The notes beneath the pieces are model-generated. The model ran no database searches, was not told the DNA's origin, and saw nothing but the letters and a program-made list of their open reading frames with translations. This document shows, piece by piece, positions 53,698-62,888 of a DNA stretch of 64,000 bases. Numbering within the stretch: the first letter of the stretch is position 1; each line of letters begins with the position of its first letter. This DNA comes from Candidatus Thermochlorobacteriaceae bacterium (GTDB lineage: Bacteria; Bacteroidota; Chlorobiia; Chlorobiales; Thermochlorobacteraceae). Position numbers and translations under genes: made by a program. The stretch spans positions 43,930-107,929 of the forward strand of contig JAJUFC010000013.1 in assembly GCA_029263855.1 (NCBI GenBank), read 5' to 3'.

Positions 53698-54465
53698 ATG
53701 CGCTCTGAATCTCGTGCCATTCTCCGCTCTGAATCGCTGCGAAAAGTCTATAAAAAACGCGCCGTCGTCAAAGAGTCGACGCTTGAAGTCCGACAAGGCG
53801 AAATCGTTGGGCTTCTCGGACCGAACGGCGCAGGCAAAACGACAACCTTTTACATGATTGTCGGCTTCATTCAGCCTGACAGTGGCAAAGTATTTTTGAA
53901 CGATATTGACATCACACGAGAGCCGATGTATAAACGCGCTCGGCTTGGCATTGGCTACTTGCCACAAGAGCGTTCCGTTTTTCAGAAACTCACTGTTGAA
54001 GAAAACCTTTTGGGGATTCTTGAGTTTTCAAACCTTCCGCGCAAAGCGCAATTAGAACGCACCGAACAACTGCTCGAGGAGTTTAGCATCACACATATTC
54101 GTAAGTCAATGGGCTACGCGCTTTCAGGCGGTGAGCGTCGACGTTGCGAAATTGCACGCGCCCTTGCGCTCGAGCCGAAATTCATCTTGCTCGACGAACC
54201 TTTCGCCGGCGTCGACCCGATTGCCGTCGAGGACATTCAGCACACCGTTGCTCGCCTCAAAGAGCGCAACATCGGCATTTTAATTACCGACCATAACGTC
54301 GATGAAACGCTTTCTATCACGAACCGCGCCTACATTATGTTCGACGGCGAAATTTTGCGACAAGGCGCGCCTGAAGACCTTGCTAACGACCCCGTTGTGC
54401 GCAAACTTTATTTGGGCGAAAAATTCCGACTGCGCGAAAACGACGATATTGAACGCAACGCTTAA
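53698..54465 (+). CDS. lptB: LPS-export ABC transporter ATPase LptB
   Basis: It powers extraction of lipopolysaccharide from the inner membrane for transport to the cell surface. Walker A '[19 protein letters not shown]' opens the domain; '[19 protein letters not shown]', signature '[16 protein letters not shown]', Walker B '[19 protein letters not shown]' and '[12 protein letters not shown]' are all LptB-like. ATG at 53698 follows the hutG stop by 4 bp; an earlier TTG is in frame. Length 255. The permease genes lptF/lptG are not in the window. Confidence 0.95.
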   Translation: MRSESRAILRSESLRKVYKKRAVVKESTLEVRQGEIVGLLGPNGAGKTTTFYMIVGFIQPDSGKVFLNDIDITREPMYKRARLGIGYLPQERSVFQKLTVEENLLGILEFSNLPRKAQLERTEQLLEEFSITHIRKSMGYALSGGERRRCEIARALALEPKFILLDEPFAGVDPIAVEDIQHTVARLKERNIGILITDHNVDETLSITNRAYIMFDGEILRQGAPEDLANDPVVRKLYLGEKFRLRENDDIERNA

Positions 54466-54477
54466 AGATCTCTCGCG

Positions 54478-55383
54478 ATGAACTCAACCGCCAACGCGCC
54501 CGCTACGCTCGAAGGCTGGATTTTAGTAACGAAGCCGCGCACGCTGACTGCGGCGATTGTTCCCGTCTTGCTTGGCTCGGCACTCGCCTACGCCGATGGC
54601 AACATGAATTGGCTTTCCACCACGATTGCGCTGATATGCTCCTTGCTCATTCAAATCGCAACCAACATCATCAACGATCTTTACGACTTCCGCAAAGGAG
54701 CCGACAATGAAAAACGGCTCGGCGCGAAAAAAGCCCTGACGGCAGGATTGCTGACGGAGCGGCAACTTGTCGTCGCCACCGTCGTCGTGATGCTCGCCGC
54801 ATTTTTCTTGGGGTTGATTCTCGTTTGGCGCGCGGGCTGGGTAATTTTAGTCATCGGACTGGCGTCGCTCTTCTTTGCGTGGGCATATACAGGCGGAAAG
54901 TACTCGCTGGCGTATCTCGGTCTCGGCGATGTGTTCGTGTTTCTCTTTTTCGGATTGGCGGCAGTATGCGGCACATATTACTTGCATCACTATTCGTTTT
55001 CGCTCTCATCGGTTGTGGTTGCAACGGGTGCGGGGGCGATTGCCGTCAATATCTTGGGCGTGAATAATCTGCGAGATATTCCTACCGACCGCGAAGTTGG
55101 CAAGCGAACGCTCGCAGTGCGATTTGGTGAAGGCTTCGCACGGCAGATGTATTATTGGGTGATGTTCGTCTCATACACCGTGCCGTTCGTCTTAGCCCTG
55201 ATGGGATATGGCTACGCACCCTTGCTCGCGCTTCTTTCGCTTCCGTTTGCGTTCAAGCAGTGGCGCATCGTTGCCATTGAGCGTGGCAAAGCCTTGAATC
55301 CTGCACTCGGCGGAACGGCGCAACTGCTCTTCATTTACGGCGTGCTGTTAAGTGCGGGCTTGATTCTTTCGCGTTTCTTCTAA
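54478..55383 (+). CDS. menA: 1,4-dihydroxy-2-naphthoate polyprenyltransferase
   Basis: It attaches the prenyl tail in menaquinone synthesis at the membrane. The first Asp-rich motif is 'NIINDLYDFRKGADNEKR' and the second 'NNLRDIPTDREVGKRTLAV'. There are about eight or nine membrane helices in 301 residues. 'WILVTKPRTLTAAIVPVLLG' is the typical N-terminus. It lies 12 bp after lptB. Menaquinone is the expected quinone of Chlorobi-type organisms. Confidence 0.94.
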   Translation: MNSTANAPATLEGWILVTKPRTLTAAIVPVLLGSALAYADGNMNWLSTTIALICSLLIQIATNIINDLYDFRKGADNEKRLGAKKALTAGLLTERQLVVATVVVMLAAFFLGLILVWRAGWVILVIGLASLFFAWAYTGGKYSLAYLGLGDVFVFLFFGLAAVCGTYYLHHYSFSLSSVVVATGAGAIAVNILGVNNLRDIPTDREVGKRTLAVRFGEGFARQMYYWVMFVSYTVPFVLALMGYGYAPLLALLSLPFAFKQWRIVAIERGKALNPALGGTAQLLFIYGVLLSAGLILSRFF

Positions 55384-55394
55384 ACCAAACTCAC

Positions 55395-56438
55395 ATGCTC
55401 TCTATCGGAATTATTGGCATCGGAAAGTTGGGCGAACTGCACTTGAAGTTGCTCAAAGAACTTTCGGCAGAGCGCGGCGATATTTCCATCGCTGGCATTT
55501 ACGACCAAAGCACGGCACGCTTGCAGGAAATTTCAGCACGATATAAAGTTCGCGCGTTTGATTCGCTGGATTCCGCAAAAGCCACATGCAACGCCGTCAT
55601 TGTAGCCGCTACAACTCGCGCACATTATGACGTTGCCAAACCGCTTCTTGAACGCGGCATTCATCTTTTCATTGAAAAGCCTATCACCGCCACCATTGCA
55701 CAAGCCGATGAACTCATCGCATTGGAAAAACAATACGGCGCGAAAATTCAAGTTGGGCACATTGAGCGATTCAATCCTGCACTTGTTGCGGCAGAGCCAT
55801 ATCTCGGAGAGCCTTTGTTTGTTGCAGCAGAGCGGCTGTCGGGATTTTCAAAACGGGTAACTGATGTGTCGGTCGTGCTCGATTTGATGATTCACGATAT
55901 TGATTTGATTCTTTCGCTCGTCAAGTCGGAAGTGCGGTCGGTGGTTGCGTCGGGCGCGTCAGTGTTTTCAAATGAATTGGATATTGCCAACGCGCGATTG
56001 GAGTTTCAGAACGGCACGGTGGCAACGGTAACGGCAAGTCGAATTAGTCGGAGCAAGGTTCGCAAGATGCGTTTCTTTTGTCAGAATCCGAACAGTTATG
56101 CGTCGCTCGATTTGAGTTCGGGGAAGTCGGAAATTTTCCGAATTGTTGATGCACCGTCCGACAGAAAGACCACGCTTAAAGAATTTGCAATGCAAAAAAT
56201 CGTCTCACTTTTCGGCGATATTCAAGACGCGCTGAACGGCAAAACGATTGAGTATCTTTCGCCCGAGCCGCCGAAACTCAACGCGCTCAAAGAAGAGCAA
56301 AGTTGTTTTATTGAATCTATCTTGAACGGCAAGCCGATTCGCGTCGATTCGCAAGCGGCACGGCGCGCGCTCTTTGTCGCTGAAAAAATCACCGAAGAAA
56401 TCAAATCTGCACTGGCGCGACAAGCATCGGCGTATTGA
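55395..56438 (+). CDS. Gfo/Idh/MocA-family oxidoreductase
   Basis: This NAD(P)-dependent oxidoreductase probably acts on a sugar or sugar nucleotide. The Rossmann motif 'IGIIGIGKLGELHLKLLK' is at the N-terminus, 'GIHLFIEKPITATIAQAD' carries the EKP signature, and 'VGHIERFNPAL' and 'VVLDLMIHDIDLIL' give the catalytic and substrate region. Length 347 is normal. Its 11-bp gap to menA makes it the last gene of the run from the DivIVA gene. UDP-sugar use in cell-envelope synthesis is possible but not shown. Confidence 0.92.
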   Translation: MLSIGIIGIGKLGELHLKLLKELSAERGDISIAGIYDQSTARLQEISARYKVRAFDSLDSAKATCNAVIVAATTRAHYDVAKPLLERGIHLFIEKPITATIAQADELIALEKQYGAKIQVGHIERFNPALVAAEPYLGEPLFVAAERLSGFSKRVTDVSVVLDLMIHDIDLILSLVKSEVRSVVASGASVFSNELDIANARLEFQNGTVATVTASRISRSKVRKMRFFCQNPNSYASLDLSSGKSEIFRIVDAPSDRKTTLKEFAMQKIVSLFGDIQDALNGKTIEYLSPEPPKLNALKEEQSCFIESILNGKPIRVDSQAARRALFVAEKITEEIKSALARQASAY

Positions 56439-56547
56439 GGAGGTCAATCCGCTTTATCATCGTGTTCATTCCACCGTTTAGGTCATGATTTCAAAACGAG
56501 GTTGAATGCGTTTATATTTGCAGGCTCAACTCAAATTGAATTAAACC

Positions 56548-57387
56548 TTGACCACAGAGACACACACGGCGGACGCCGATTTTGAACCGCCGACTTCTTC
56601 AGGAAACCTTACGCTGAACGACGAAGCGGCACGTGAAGCATCGGGGCAATCCTCAACGCCGATAGCCGACGTGCAAGCGAACATGGCAACCGATACCGAA
56701 GCCCAAAGCAACGAAACGCCGAATGAAGTCAGCCGCGAAGTCGATATCGAGGCGGATTTGAAGCAACAGTTAGAATCGGTCATTTTCGCCAGCGATGAAG
56801 TCATTTCCACGAAACTCATTCGTATCGCTTTGGACGACGAGAACCTTTCCGATGAACACATCGCCGCGCTTGTTGCTGAACTCAACCGCGAGTATGAACA
56901 AACCGGGCGCACTTTTCGCATTCAACATATCGCACAAGGGTATCGGTTTTTAACCGAAAAGCAGTTTCATCGACCGATTCAGCGGCTTTTGCAACCCAAA
57001 TTGTCGCGTCGCCTCTCGCAAGCGGCATTAGAAACCTTAGCGATTATTGCTTATAAACAGCCGATTACAAAAGCCGAAATTGAAGCCATTCGCGGCACAA
57101 ACGCCGATTATGTCATTCGGGTTTTGCTCGAGAAAAATTTGATTGAAGTGAGCGGACGAAGCGAGGGCATCGGAAAAGCCTTGCTCTACGGCACCACCAA
57201 AGAGTTTCTCGATTATTTCAATCTGCCTTCCCTTGCCGAGTTGCCTAAGCCACGCGAAATCGAGGAACTCATGCGCGAAGGCGACGCACAAGATTTTTTG
57301 AAACAAGAACTCAACGCTCGACTCAAAGTCGAACTCGAACGCGATGCCGAACCAGACGAAACCAAAGCCGAAGCGCAATCCGAGTAG
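56548..57387 (+). CDS. scpB: Segregation and condensation protein B
   Basis: ScpB binds ScpA to load SMC condensin. The tandem winged-helix core starts at about residue 70 ('DLKQQLESVIFASDEVISTK'), with 'EQTGRTFRIQHIAQGYRFLT' and 'RLSQAALETLAIIAYKQPIT', then 'EIEAIRGTNADYVIRVLLEK' and 'LLYGTTKEFLDYF'. The first 65 residues are an acidic, unstructured-looking leader and the start TTG at 56548 is uncertain. The last 44 bp overlap rluB. scpA is not in the window. Confidence 0.95.
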   Translation: MTTETHTADADFEPPTSSGNLTLNDEAAREASGQSSTPIADVQANMATDTEAQSNETPNEVSREVDIEADLKQQLESVIFASDEVISTKLIRIALDDENLSDEHIAALVAELNREYEQTGRTFRIQHIAQGYRFLTEKQFHRPIQRLLQPKLSRRLSQAALETLAIIAYKQPITKAEIEAIRGTNADYVIRVLLEKNLIEVSGRSEGIGKALLYGTTKEFLDYFNLPSLAELPKPREIEELMREGDAQDFLKQELNARLKVELERDAEPDETKAEAQSE

Positions 57388-58264
57388 CAAGCAGGGAGAG
57401 GGTAAATTGGCGCACAGGGTTGCCAAGAATAGCAATTCAAACCGAAAGACGGCTCAAAAGCCTATTGGACGAGCCACGCCGAAAGTCGCGCCGCCTAAAC
57501 CAAGCGCAAAAGCAGAAACTGTTGGCTCCTCGCACATGCGGCTCAATAAATTCTTAGCAAGTGCAGGAATCGCCTCGCGCCGTAAAGCCGACGAGATGAT
57601 TCAAAACGGCGAAGTCGAGGTCAATGGAAAACTTGTAACCGAATTAGGATTCAAAGTCGACCCGATAAACGATAAAGTCGTTGCCGCTGGACGCATTGCT
57701 AAAATCGATCGACGCAAAATTTACATTCTGCTCAATAAGCCCAAAGACGCGATTTCAACATCGAGCGACGAACTCGACCGCCGAACTGTGATGGATTTCA
57801 TCGGCATCGACGATCGCGTCTACACGGTTGGACGCTTGGATAGAAACACCACAGGCGCACTGCTTCTCACCAACGATGGCGACCTTGCCCACCGCCTCAT
57901 GCACCCTTCTTTCGGGGTAAATAAAGAGTATCTGGCGGAATTAGATAAAAAAATGATCCGTGCCGACTTGCAAAAACTCAAAAGCGGCATGCGGCTTTCC
58001 GATACAGGCGAAAAAGTAAGCGAGTGTGAAGCCGAAATTCTCGGCGATGGCACGAGCGTTTGGCTGAAAATTCACGAGGGCAAAAATCGACAAGTGCATC
58101 GAATGTTTTGGACGCTTGGTTATGATGTCAAAAAACTCGACCGCATTTCTTACGCGGGCATCACGCCCAAAGGCTTGCGGCGCGGCGAATGGCGACACCT
58201 CCTGCCCAAAGAAGTCGACCGCTTGCGAAAACTTGTTGAACGCGCGGGCGAAACAAAAACATAA
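57344..58264 (+). CDS. rluB: 23S rRNA pseudouridine synthase RluB-like
   Basis: It makes pseudouridine in 23S rRNA helix 89 region or a related site. A basic disordered leader (1-60) precedes an S4 domain ('MRLNKFLASAGIASRRKADE'). The catalytic Asp is in 'YTVGRLDRNTTGALLLTND', followed by 'HPSFGVNKEYLAEL' and 'GKNRQVHRMFWTLGYDV'. 306 residues; ATG at 57344 lies inside the scpB frame. The family is RluB/RsuA/TruA-like; the precise target is inferred. Confidence 0.92.
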   Translation: MPNQTKPKPKRNPSSKQGEGKLAHRVAKNSNSNRKTAQKPIGRATPKVAPPKPSAKAETVGSSHMRLNKFLASAGIASRRKADEMIQNGEVEVNGKLVTELGFKVDPINDKVVAAGRIAKIDRRKIYILLNKPKDAISTSSDELDRRTVMDFIGIDDRVYTVGRLDRNTTGALLLTNDGDLAHRLMHPSFGVNKEYLAELDKKMIRADLQKLKSGMRLSDTGEKVSECEAEILGDGTSVWLKIHEGKNRQVHRMFWTLGYDVKKLDRISYAGITPKGLRRGEWRHLLPKEVDRLRKLVERAGETKT

Positions 58265-58323
58265 CAGACCGATTTCTGACTTTGAACATAACTTGTTTTT
58301 CTACAACCTTAATTTGTAATGCC

Positions 58324-59403
58324 ATGAAAAAACATCTTCTCTTCGCACTGCTTGGTGTGCTCGCGCTCGGCTGCGGAACGCCGCGCGACAAATCCAACGA
58401 CAAAATGAAGCAATCCGCGCTCGCCTATTCCGAAGCTCTTGCAACCCTTGAAAAAGCCTTCAAGGCTCCTGAAAAGGGTCGCAATGCGCTTTTAGCCGAA
58501 TCCGAACAATACAAAGAGAAAGCTCTGAAACTCGGCAAAGAAGCCATTGAGATTGATCCTACCAACGCCAGTGCTTATTACAACACAGCGATTATGATGC
58601 AGTCTTTCGCTCGTCCGTCAAAAAAGGAAGTTGAACTCGAACTCTTTGAAGAAGCGATTCAAACGTTTGAAAAAGGATTAGCCGCAATGCCGCCGCCCCC
58701 GTTTCCAAACGATTCGCTCAAAAATCTTTACATCAACTTCAATAACAGCTTGAGCATCTGCTATCGCGATTTGTCCGACATTTACCAAAAAGACGTCGAC
58801 AAGTCGCTGGAATACGCGAAAAAATCGGCGGAGCTCGCCGAAAAGGCAAAAGACTACGTGATGGTAACCGCCGCGACATCGAGCTTCAAATACGCAGGCT
58901 TGCTCCACAAGCATCAGCGTTGGAACGAGGCAGTGCCCGCCTTCGAGAAAGCGCTTGACATTCACAAATTCGCCTACGAGCGCAGCAGCAGCGATGAAGT
59001 TGCTGGAAACCTGCGCGACCTTGCGCTCTTCTACGCCGAAAGCGTTCAGAAACAAGCCGAAGCCAACGGCGCGAAAATGAAATCGCTTGGCAAAGACCCA
59101 CAAGGCAATGAAATCAAAGTGCCCGAACTTGATGCCGCAACAATAGACAAAGTGATTGCTTTTTATCAAGAAAGTTTGAAAATCGCGCCCGATAACTGGG
59201 ATATGTATGCGGCACTCTTCCAATTCGCTAGCGACCACGGCAGAGAAAAAGTGGCATTAGACCTGCTCAAAGCCGCTGTTGACCAAAGAAAAGACGACGC
59301 ACGCGGCAATGAAGTTTTAGGCACGATATTACAAAGCGTCGGTAAAAACGCCGAAGCCGCTCCTTACATCAAAAAGTTCAAAGAGCTTTCCGGCAGAAAA
59401 TAA
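58324..59403 (+). CDS. TPR-repeat lipoprotein
   Basis: The N-terminus 'MKKHLLFALLGVLALGCGTP' is a lipoprotein signal with the lipobox LALGC. The rest is helical TPR-type repeats: 'EIDPTNASAYYNTAIMMQSF', 'ELFEEAIQTFEKGL', 'KSLEYAKKSAELAEKAKDY' and 'AVPAFEKALDIHKFAYER'. It ends 'GKNAEAAPYIKKFKELSGRK'. A periplasm-facing scaffold role is likely, but no partner is visible. ATG at 58324 gives 359 residues. Confidence 0.88.
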   Translation: MKKHLLFALLGVLALGCGTPRDKSNDKMKQSALAYSEALATLEKAFKAPEKGRNALLAESEQYKEKALKLGKEAIEIDPTNASAYYNTAIMMQSFARPSKKEVELELFEEAIQTFEKGLAAMPPPPFPNDSLKNLYINFNNSLSICYRDLSDIYQKDVDKSLEYAKKSAELAEKAKDYVMVTAATSSFKYAGLLHKHQRWNEAVPAFEKALDIHKFAYERSSSDEVAGNLRDLALFYAESVQKQAEANGAKMKSLGKDPQGNEIKVPELDAATIDKVIAFYQESLKIAPDNWDMYAALFQFASDHGREKVALDLLKAAVDQRKDDARGNEVLGTILQSVGKNAEAAPYIKKFKELSGRK

Positions 59404-59416
59404 TCTCTCTGAAACT

Positions 59417-59479
59417 CAGAGCGAAGCGATGCCATAAGCAACAGATGAAGTTTGCGCAAGAAATCGTTGCTTCGCTCTG
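59417..59479. repeat. Inverted repeat between the TPR lipoprotein gene and pstA
   Basis: Perfect 11-bp arms CAGAGCGAAGC (59417-59427) and GCTTCGCTCTG (59469-59479) flank a 41-base centre. No T-run follows, so it is not an ordinary terminator. It could be a regulatory hairpin, small RNA or remnant of a mobile element. Confidence 0.5.
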
Positions 59480-59540
59480 ATGGTGCGCCAAATGCTCGAC
59501 GCGGAAGAAGTCAAGCCAACAAAAAAGAATTGAAAGGGAA

Positions 59541-60443
59541 ATGACGAAGAAAAAACTTTTAGGGTATTTTTTCACGGGCATTACGGCGTTTGCCGCGTTT
59601 ATCATTGTCTTGGCATTTTTGGTCATTCTCTTTGACGCACTCAAAGGCGGCGCAAGCCGACTAAGTTGGGAGTTCCTCACAGCCGCGCCTCGCAAAGGCA
59701 TGACCGAAGGCGGCATTTTTCCCGCCATTTACGGCACGGTGCTACTCGTCTTGATTATGACCATCGTTGGCATTCCTTTCGGCACGATTACCGCGATTTA
59801 CCTTTCGGAGTATTCAAATGAACGCTCAGGCGTGGCGCGTTGGATTCGATTTGCCGTTTCAAACTTGGCAGGCGTTCCTTCGATTGTATTCGGATTGTTC
59901 GGGTTAGGATTTTTTGTGCAGTTTTTGGGGTCAGGGATTGATGCGGTGGTTTCGCCCGACGAGCCGGTTTGGGGAAAACCCTCGCTTTTGTGGGCGGCAA
60001 TGACGCTTGCAGTCTTGACCTTGCCCGTTGTTATCGTCTCGGTTGATGAAGCCTTGCGTAATGTGCCGCGTGAATATCGCGAAGCTTCGCTTGCGCTGGG
60101 CGCAACAAAGTGGCAGACCGTTTGGAATGTCGTGCTACCGAATGCCACAGGCGGAATTTTAACGGGCGCGATTCTCGCCGTCAGTCGCGGTGCGGGTGAA
60201 GTCGCGCCGCTGTTATTCACAGGTGCGGCGTTCTTTCTGCCTAAGTTGCCAAACTCGCTCGACGACCAATTCATGCAACTTGGCTATCACCTTTATGTTT
60301 TAGCCACGCAATCGGTCGATGTTGAAGCCACGCTCCCGATTCAGTACGCCACAACGCTTGTCTTGCTCGCGCTCACATTTACGCTCAATCTGACCGCAAT
60401 CATTGTGCGCTTTCAATTCCGAAGAAAACTCGTGCGCGCCTGA
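59541..60443 (+). CDS. pstA: Phosphate ABC transporter permease PstA
   Basis: PstA is one of two permeases of the high-affinity phosphate importer. The 300 residues hold six membrane helices. 'PFGTITAIYLSEYSNERSG', 'LAGVPSIVFGLFGLGFFVQF' and the ATPase contact loop 'YREASLALGATKWQTVW' are typical, with 'ILAVSRGAGEVAPLLFTGAA'. The partners pstC, pstB and pstS are not adjacent: upstream is a TPR lipoprotein and downstream a glycosyltransferase that overlaps its stop by one base (TGATG). Confidence 0.94.
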   Translation: MTKKKLLGYFFTGITAFAAFIIVLAFLVILFDALKGGASRLSWEFLTAAPRKGMTEGGIFPAIYGTVLLVLIMTIVGIPFGTITAIYLSEYSNERSGVARWIRFAVSNLAGVPSIVFGLFGLGFFVQFLGSGIDAVVSPDEPVWGKPSLLWAAMTLAVLTLPVVIVSVDEALRNVPREYREASLALGATKWQTVWNVVLPNATGGILTGAILAVSRGAGEVAPLLFTGAAFFLPKLPNSLDDQFMQLGYHLYVLATQSVDVEATLPIQYATTLVLLALTFTLNLTAIIVRFQFRRKLVRA

Positions 60444-61219
60444 TGACCTTTCAACGACGTCCTCTCTCATGCACGGTTCTCTGTTACAACGAAGAATCCA
60501 ATCTGCAAGAATGTCTCAAAAGTGTGGTGTGGTGCGAAGAACTTATCGTCGTTGATTCGTTTTCCACTGACCGCACCGTTGAAATTGCGAAACGATTTAC
60601 GCCACACGTCTTTCAAAATCGCTTTGACGGATTTGCTCGTCAACGCCTTTTTTCCTTCTCAAAAACTTCTCACGAATGGATTCTCTACATCGATGCCGAT
60701 GAACGACTTTCGCCAGACCTTCAAACCGAAATCCAACAACTGCTTTCACAAGAAACAATCGAAGCCGATGGCTTTGAAATGCCAAGATTAAATTTCTATT
60801 TCGGCGGCGCGGTTCGGCACGGTGAAGTTTATCCCGATTATCAACTTCGGCTCTTCCGAAAAAGTCGATTCACAATGGAAAATCTCGCCGTTCACGAAAG
60901 CGTGAAAGTGACAGGCGTGGTAAAGCGATTGAAGCATGACATCATTCACCTTACGGCAACCGATTGGCAAGGATATGCGCGAAAGCAAGACCGCTACACG
61001 ACGCTTGAAGCGGAAAAGAAATTCAAAACCGCAAAGCGCGTATCGGCTTTTACGCCGACGCTACGCGCCATTTCGGGATTCGTCAAAAAATTCTTCTTGA
61101 AGAAAAGCGTCTTGGACGGCATATCAGGTTTGGGATATGCTTATTTTCACGCGCGCGATAGATACTTGCTCTATAAAAAAATGCGCTCGATGCAACGCGC
61201 GTCGAACCATCAAACCTAA
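60443..61219 (+). CDS. Glycosyltransferase family 2 (LPS-core type)
   Basis: This GT-A enzyme resembles WaaE/KdtX-like sugar transferases of the LPS core. 'LSCTVLCYNEESNLQECLKS' opens the nucleotide-binding fold, 'ELIVVDSFSTDRTVEIA' follows, and the metal motif is in 'WILYIDADERLSPDL'. 'YPDYQLRLFRKSRF' and 'VHESVKVTG' mark the acceptor side. The C-terminal part is basic and may touch the membrane. 258 residues; ATG overlaps the pstA stop. Confidence 0.9.
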   Translation: MTFQRRPLSCTVLCYNEESNLQECLKSVVWCEELIVVDSFSTDRTVEIAKRFTPHVFQNRFDGFARQRLFSFSKTSHEWILYIDADERLSPDLQTEIQQLLSQETIEADGFEMPRLNFYFGGAVRHGEVYPDYQLRLFRKSRFTMENLAVHESVKVTGVVKRLKHDIIHLTATDWQGYARKQDRYTTLEAEKKFKTAKRVSAFTPTLRAISGFVKKFFLKKSVLDGISGLGYAYFHARDRYLLYKKMRSMQRASNHQT

Positions 61220-61227
61220 TCACCATA

Positions 61228-61551
61228 ATGGCTTGGATTTTCTTGATTCTTGCGGGATTGTTTGAAGTGGGCTTTACGACCTGTCTTAAACTCTCAAATA
61301 ACTTTTCGGATTGGAAGTGGTCGACGGGTTTTTTGATTTGCGCGACGATAAGTTTTTCGTTGCTTGCGGAAGCGGTGAAAGTCATTCCGCTTGGCACCGG
61401 CTACGCCGTGTGGACGGGCATTGGCGCATTTGGCACGGCGCTCGTTGGAATCGTCTTTTTCAAAGAGTCGGCGGATTTTTGGCGTATTTTTTTCCTCGTG
61501 ATGCTGATTGGCTCAATCATCGGGCTGAAATTAGTTTCAAAAGAAACCTGA
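61228..61551 (+). CDS. Small multidrug resistance (SMR) family transporter
   Basis: This 107-residue protein has four membrane helices and should act as a dual-topology dimer. The conserved Glu is in 'ILAGLFEVGFTTCLKLS', and the end of helix 3 shows 'GTGYAVWTGIGAFGTALVGI', then 'FFKESADFWRIFFL'. The spacing is closer to the SugE/Gdx (guanidinium exporter) branch than to EmrE, but a guanidine riboswitch is not visible upstream. It is 8 bp after the glycosyltransferase gene. Confidence 0.88.
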   Translation: MAWIFLILAGLFEVGFTTCLKLSNNFSDWKWSTGFLICATISFSLLAEAVKVIPLGTGYAVWTGIGAFGTALVGIVFFKESADFWRIFFLVMLIGSIIGLKLVSKET

Positions 61552-61624
61552 AAGGTGCGGTCTAAATTTTCAAGAAAACGGAATCGCCGTATATTTGCCG
61601 CTCTCGAAATTTTAACAGCAAACT

Positions 61625-62710
61625 ATGTTTGATAAACTCGACGCGCTCTCGGCGCGATACGCCGAAATTGAACGGCAACTTTCCGATGCCAATGTGATAA
61701 GCAATCAAGAAAAATTTCGCGCACTCAATAAGGAATACAGCCAACTTGCCCCAATCATCAAAAAGTATCAAGAATACAAGCGCGCCAAAGACGACCTCGC
61801 GCAAAGCCGCGAGTTGCTCGCAAGCGAGCGCGACCCGGAACTCAAAGCCCTCGCGCAAGAAGAGTTCAACGACCTCATCGAGCGCGTTCCAAAATTGGAA
61901 GAAGAATTGAAGGTCTTGCTTCTGCCCAAAGACGAAGCCGATTCGCGCAATGCGATTGTGGAAATCCGCGCGGGAACGGGCGGCGACGAAGCCTCGCTTT
62001 TCGCGTTGGATTTATTCCGAATGTATCAACGCTATGCTGAACGCAACGGCTGGAAGTGCTCCGTGCTGGATTACGCCGACGCGGGCGGAATGGGCGGCTA
62101 CAAAGAAATCTCGTTTGAACTCAGCGGCGAAGGCGTGTTCGGCGCGATGAAATACGAAAGCGGCGTGCATCGCGTTCAGCGCGTTCCCGAAACCGAAACC
62201 CAAGGGCGCGTGCATACTTCGGCGGCCAGCGTCGCCGTCTTGCCCGAAGCCGAAGAAGTCGACATCGAAATTCGGCGCGACGATTTGCAAATCGATACCT
62301 ACCGAAGCGGCGGCAAAGGCGGACAAAACGTGAACAAAGTCGAAACCGCCGTCCGCATCACGCATTTGCCGACGGGCGTGGTCGTCGCTTGTCAAGAGGA
62401 ACGCTCGCAACTGCAAAACCGAGAGCGCGCGATGAAAATGCTTCGCGCCAAACTCTACGATATGAAACGCGAACAATTAGACAAAGAACGCGCCGATATG
62501 CGACGCTCAATGGTTTCCACAGGCGACCGTAGCGCGAAAATTCGAACTTACAACTTTCCGCAATCGCGCATCACCGACCACCGCATTAACTTCACCACGC
62601 ACAACCTCGCGCAAGTCCTCGACGGCGATTTGAGCGAACTCACCGAAGCCCTTAAACTTTACGACCAAACCGAACGCCTCAAAGCCCAAGCCGAACAAGC
62701 GCAATTTTAA
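61625..62710 (+). CDS. prfA: Peptide chain release factor 1
   Basis: RF1 ends translation at UAA and UAG. The GGQ catalytic loop is '[20 protein letters not shown]', and the codon-reading part is '[20 protein letters not shown]', where P-E-T fits the PxT motif of RF1. '[20 protein letters not shown]' is diagnostic. ATG at 61625 gives 361 residues. It is 74 bp after the SMR gene and probably belongs to that transcript or has its own promoter. Confidence 0.95.
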   Translation: MFDKLDALSARYAEIERQLSDANVISNQEKFRALNKEYSQLAPIIKKYQEYKRAKDDLAQSRELLASERDPELKALAQEEFNDLIERVPKLEEELKVLLLPKDEADSRNAIVEIRAGTGGDEASLFALDLFRMYQRYAERNGWKCSVLDYADAGGMGGYKEISFELSGEGVFGAMKYESGVHRVQRVPETETQGRVHTSAASVAVLPEAEEVDIEIRRDDLQIDTYRSGGKGGQNVNKVETAVRITHLPTGVVVACQEERSQLQNRERAMKMLRAKLYDMKREQLDKERADMRRSMVSTGDRSAKIRTYNFPQSRITDHRINFTTHNLAQVLDGDLSELTEALKLYDQTERLKAQAEQAQF

Positions 62711-62888
62711 CTGCAATCACGAATAAGCAGTCTGCGGCAAGTTTAAAGTGAAAAGGCGCAAGCAAAAACGCCACGCCGCCCTCTTAAATGAGGTCGTTAA
62801 GCCCAAGTGGTTCGGTTTGCGAAATAGGTTTCTTTGCGTTGCCGCGCATTGAAACCTTTTGTTTTTGTTGATTTAGATCATTTTGTTC

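Noticed and set aside
61552..61624. Guanidine riboswitch near the SMR-type transporter
   Set aside because: The short spacers around 61220-61624 have no room or pattern for a known guanidine riboswitch class.
62711..62888. Possible small RNA after prfA
   Set aside because: Only weak short complementarities; no stem with a T-run and no open frame of note.
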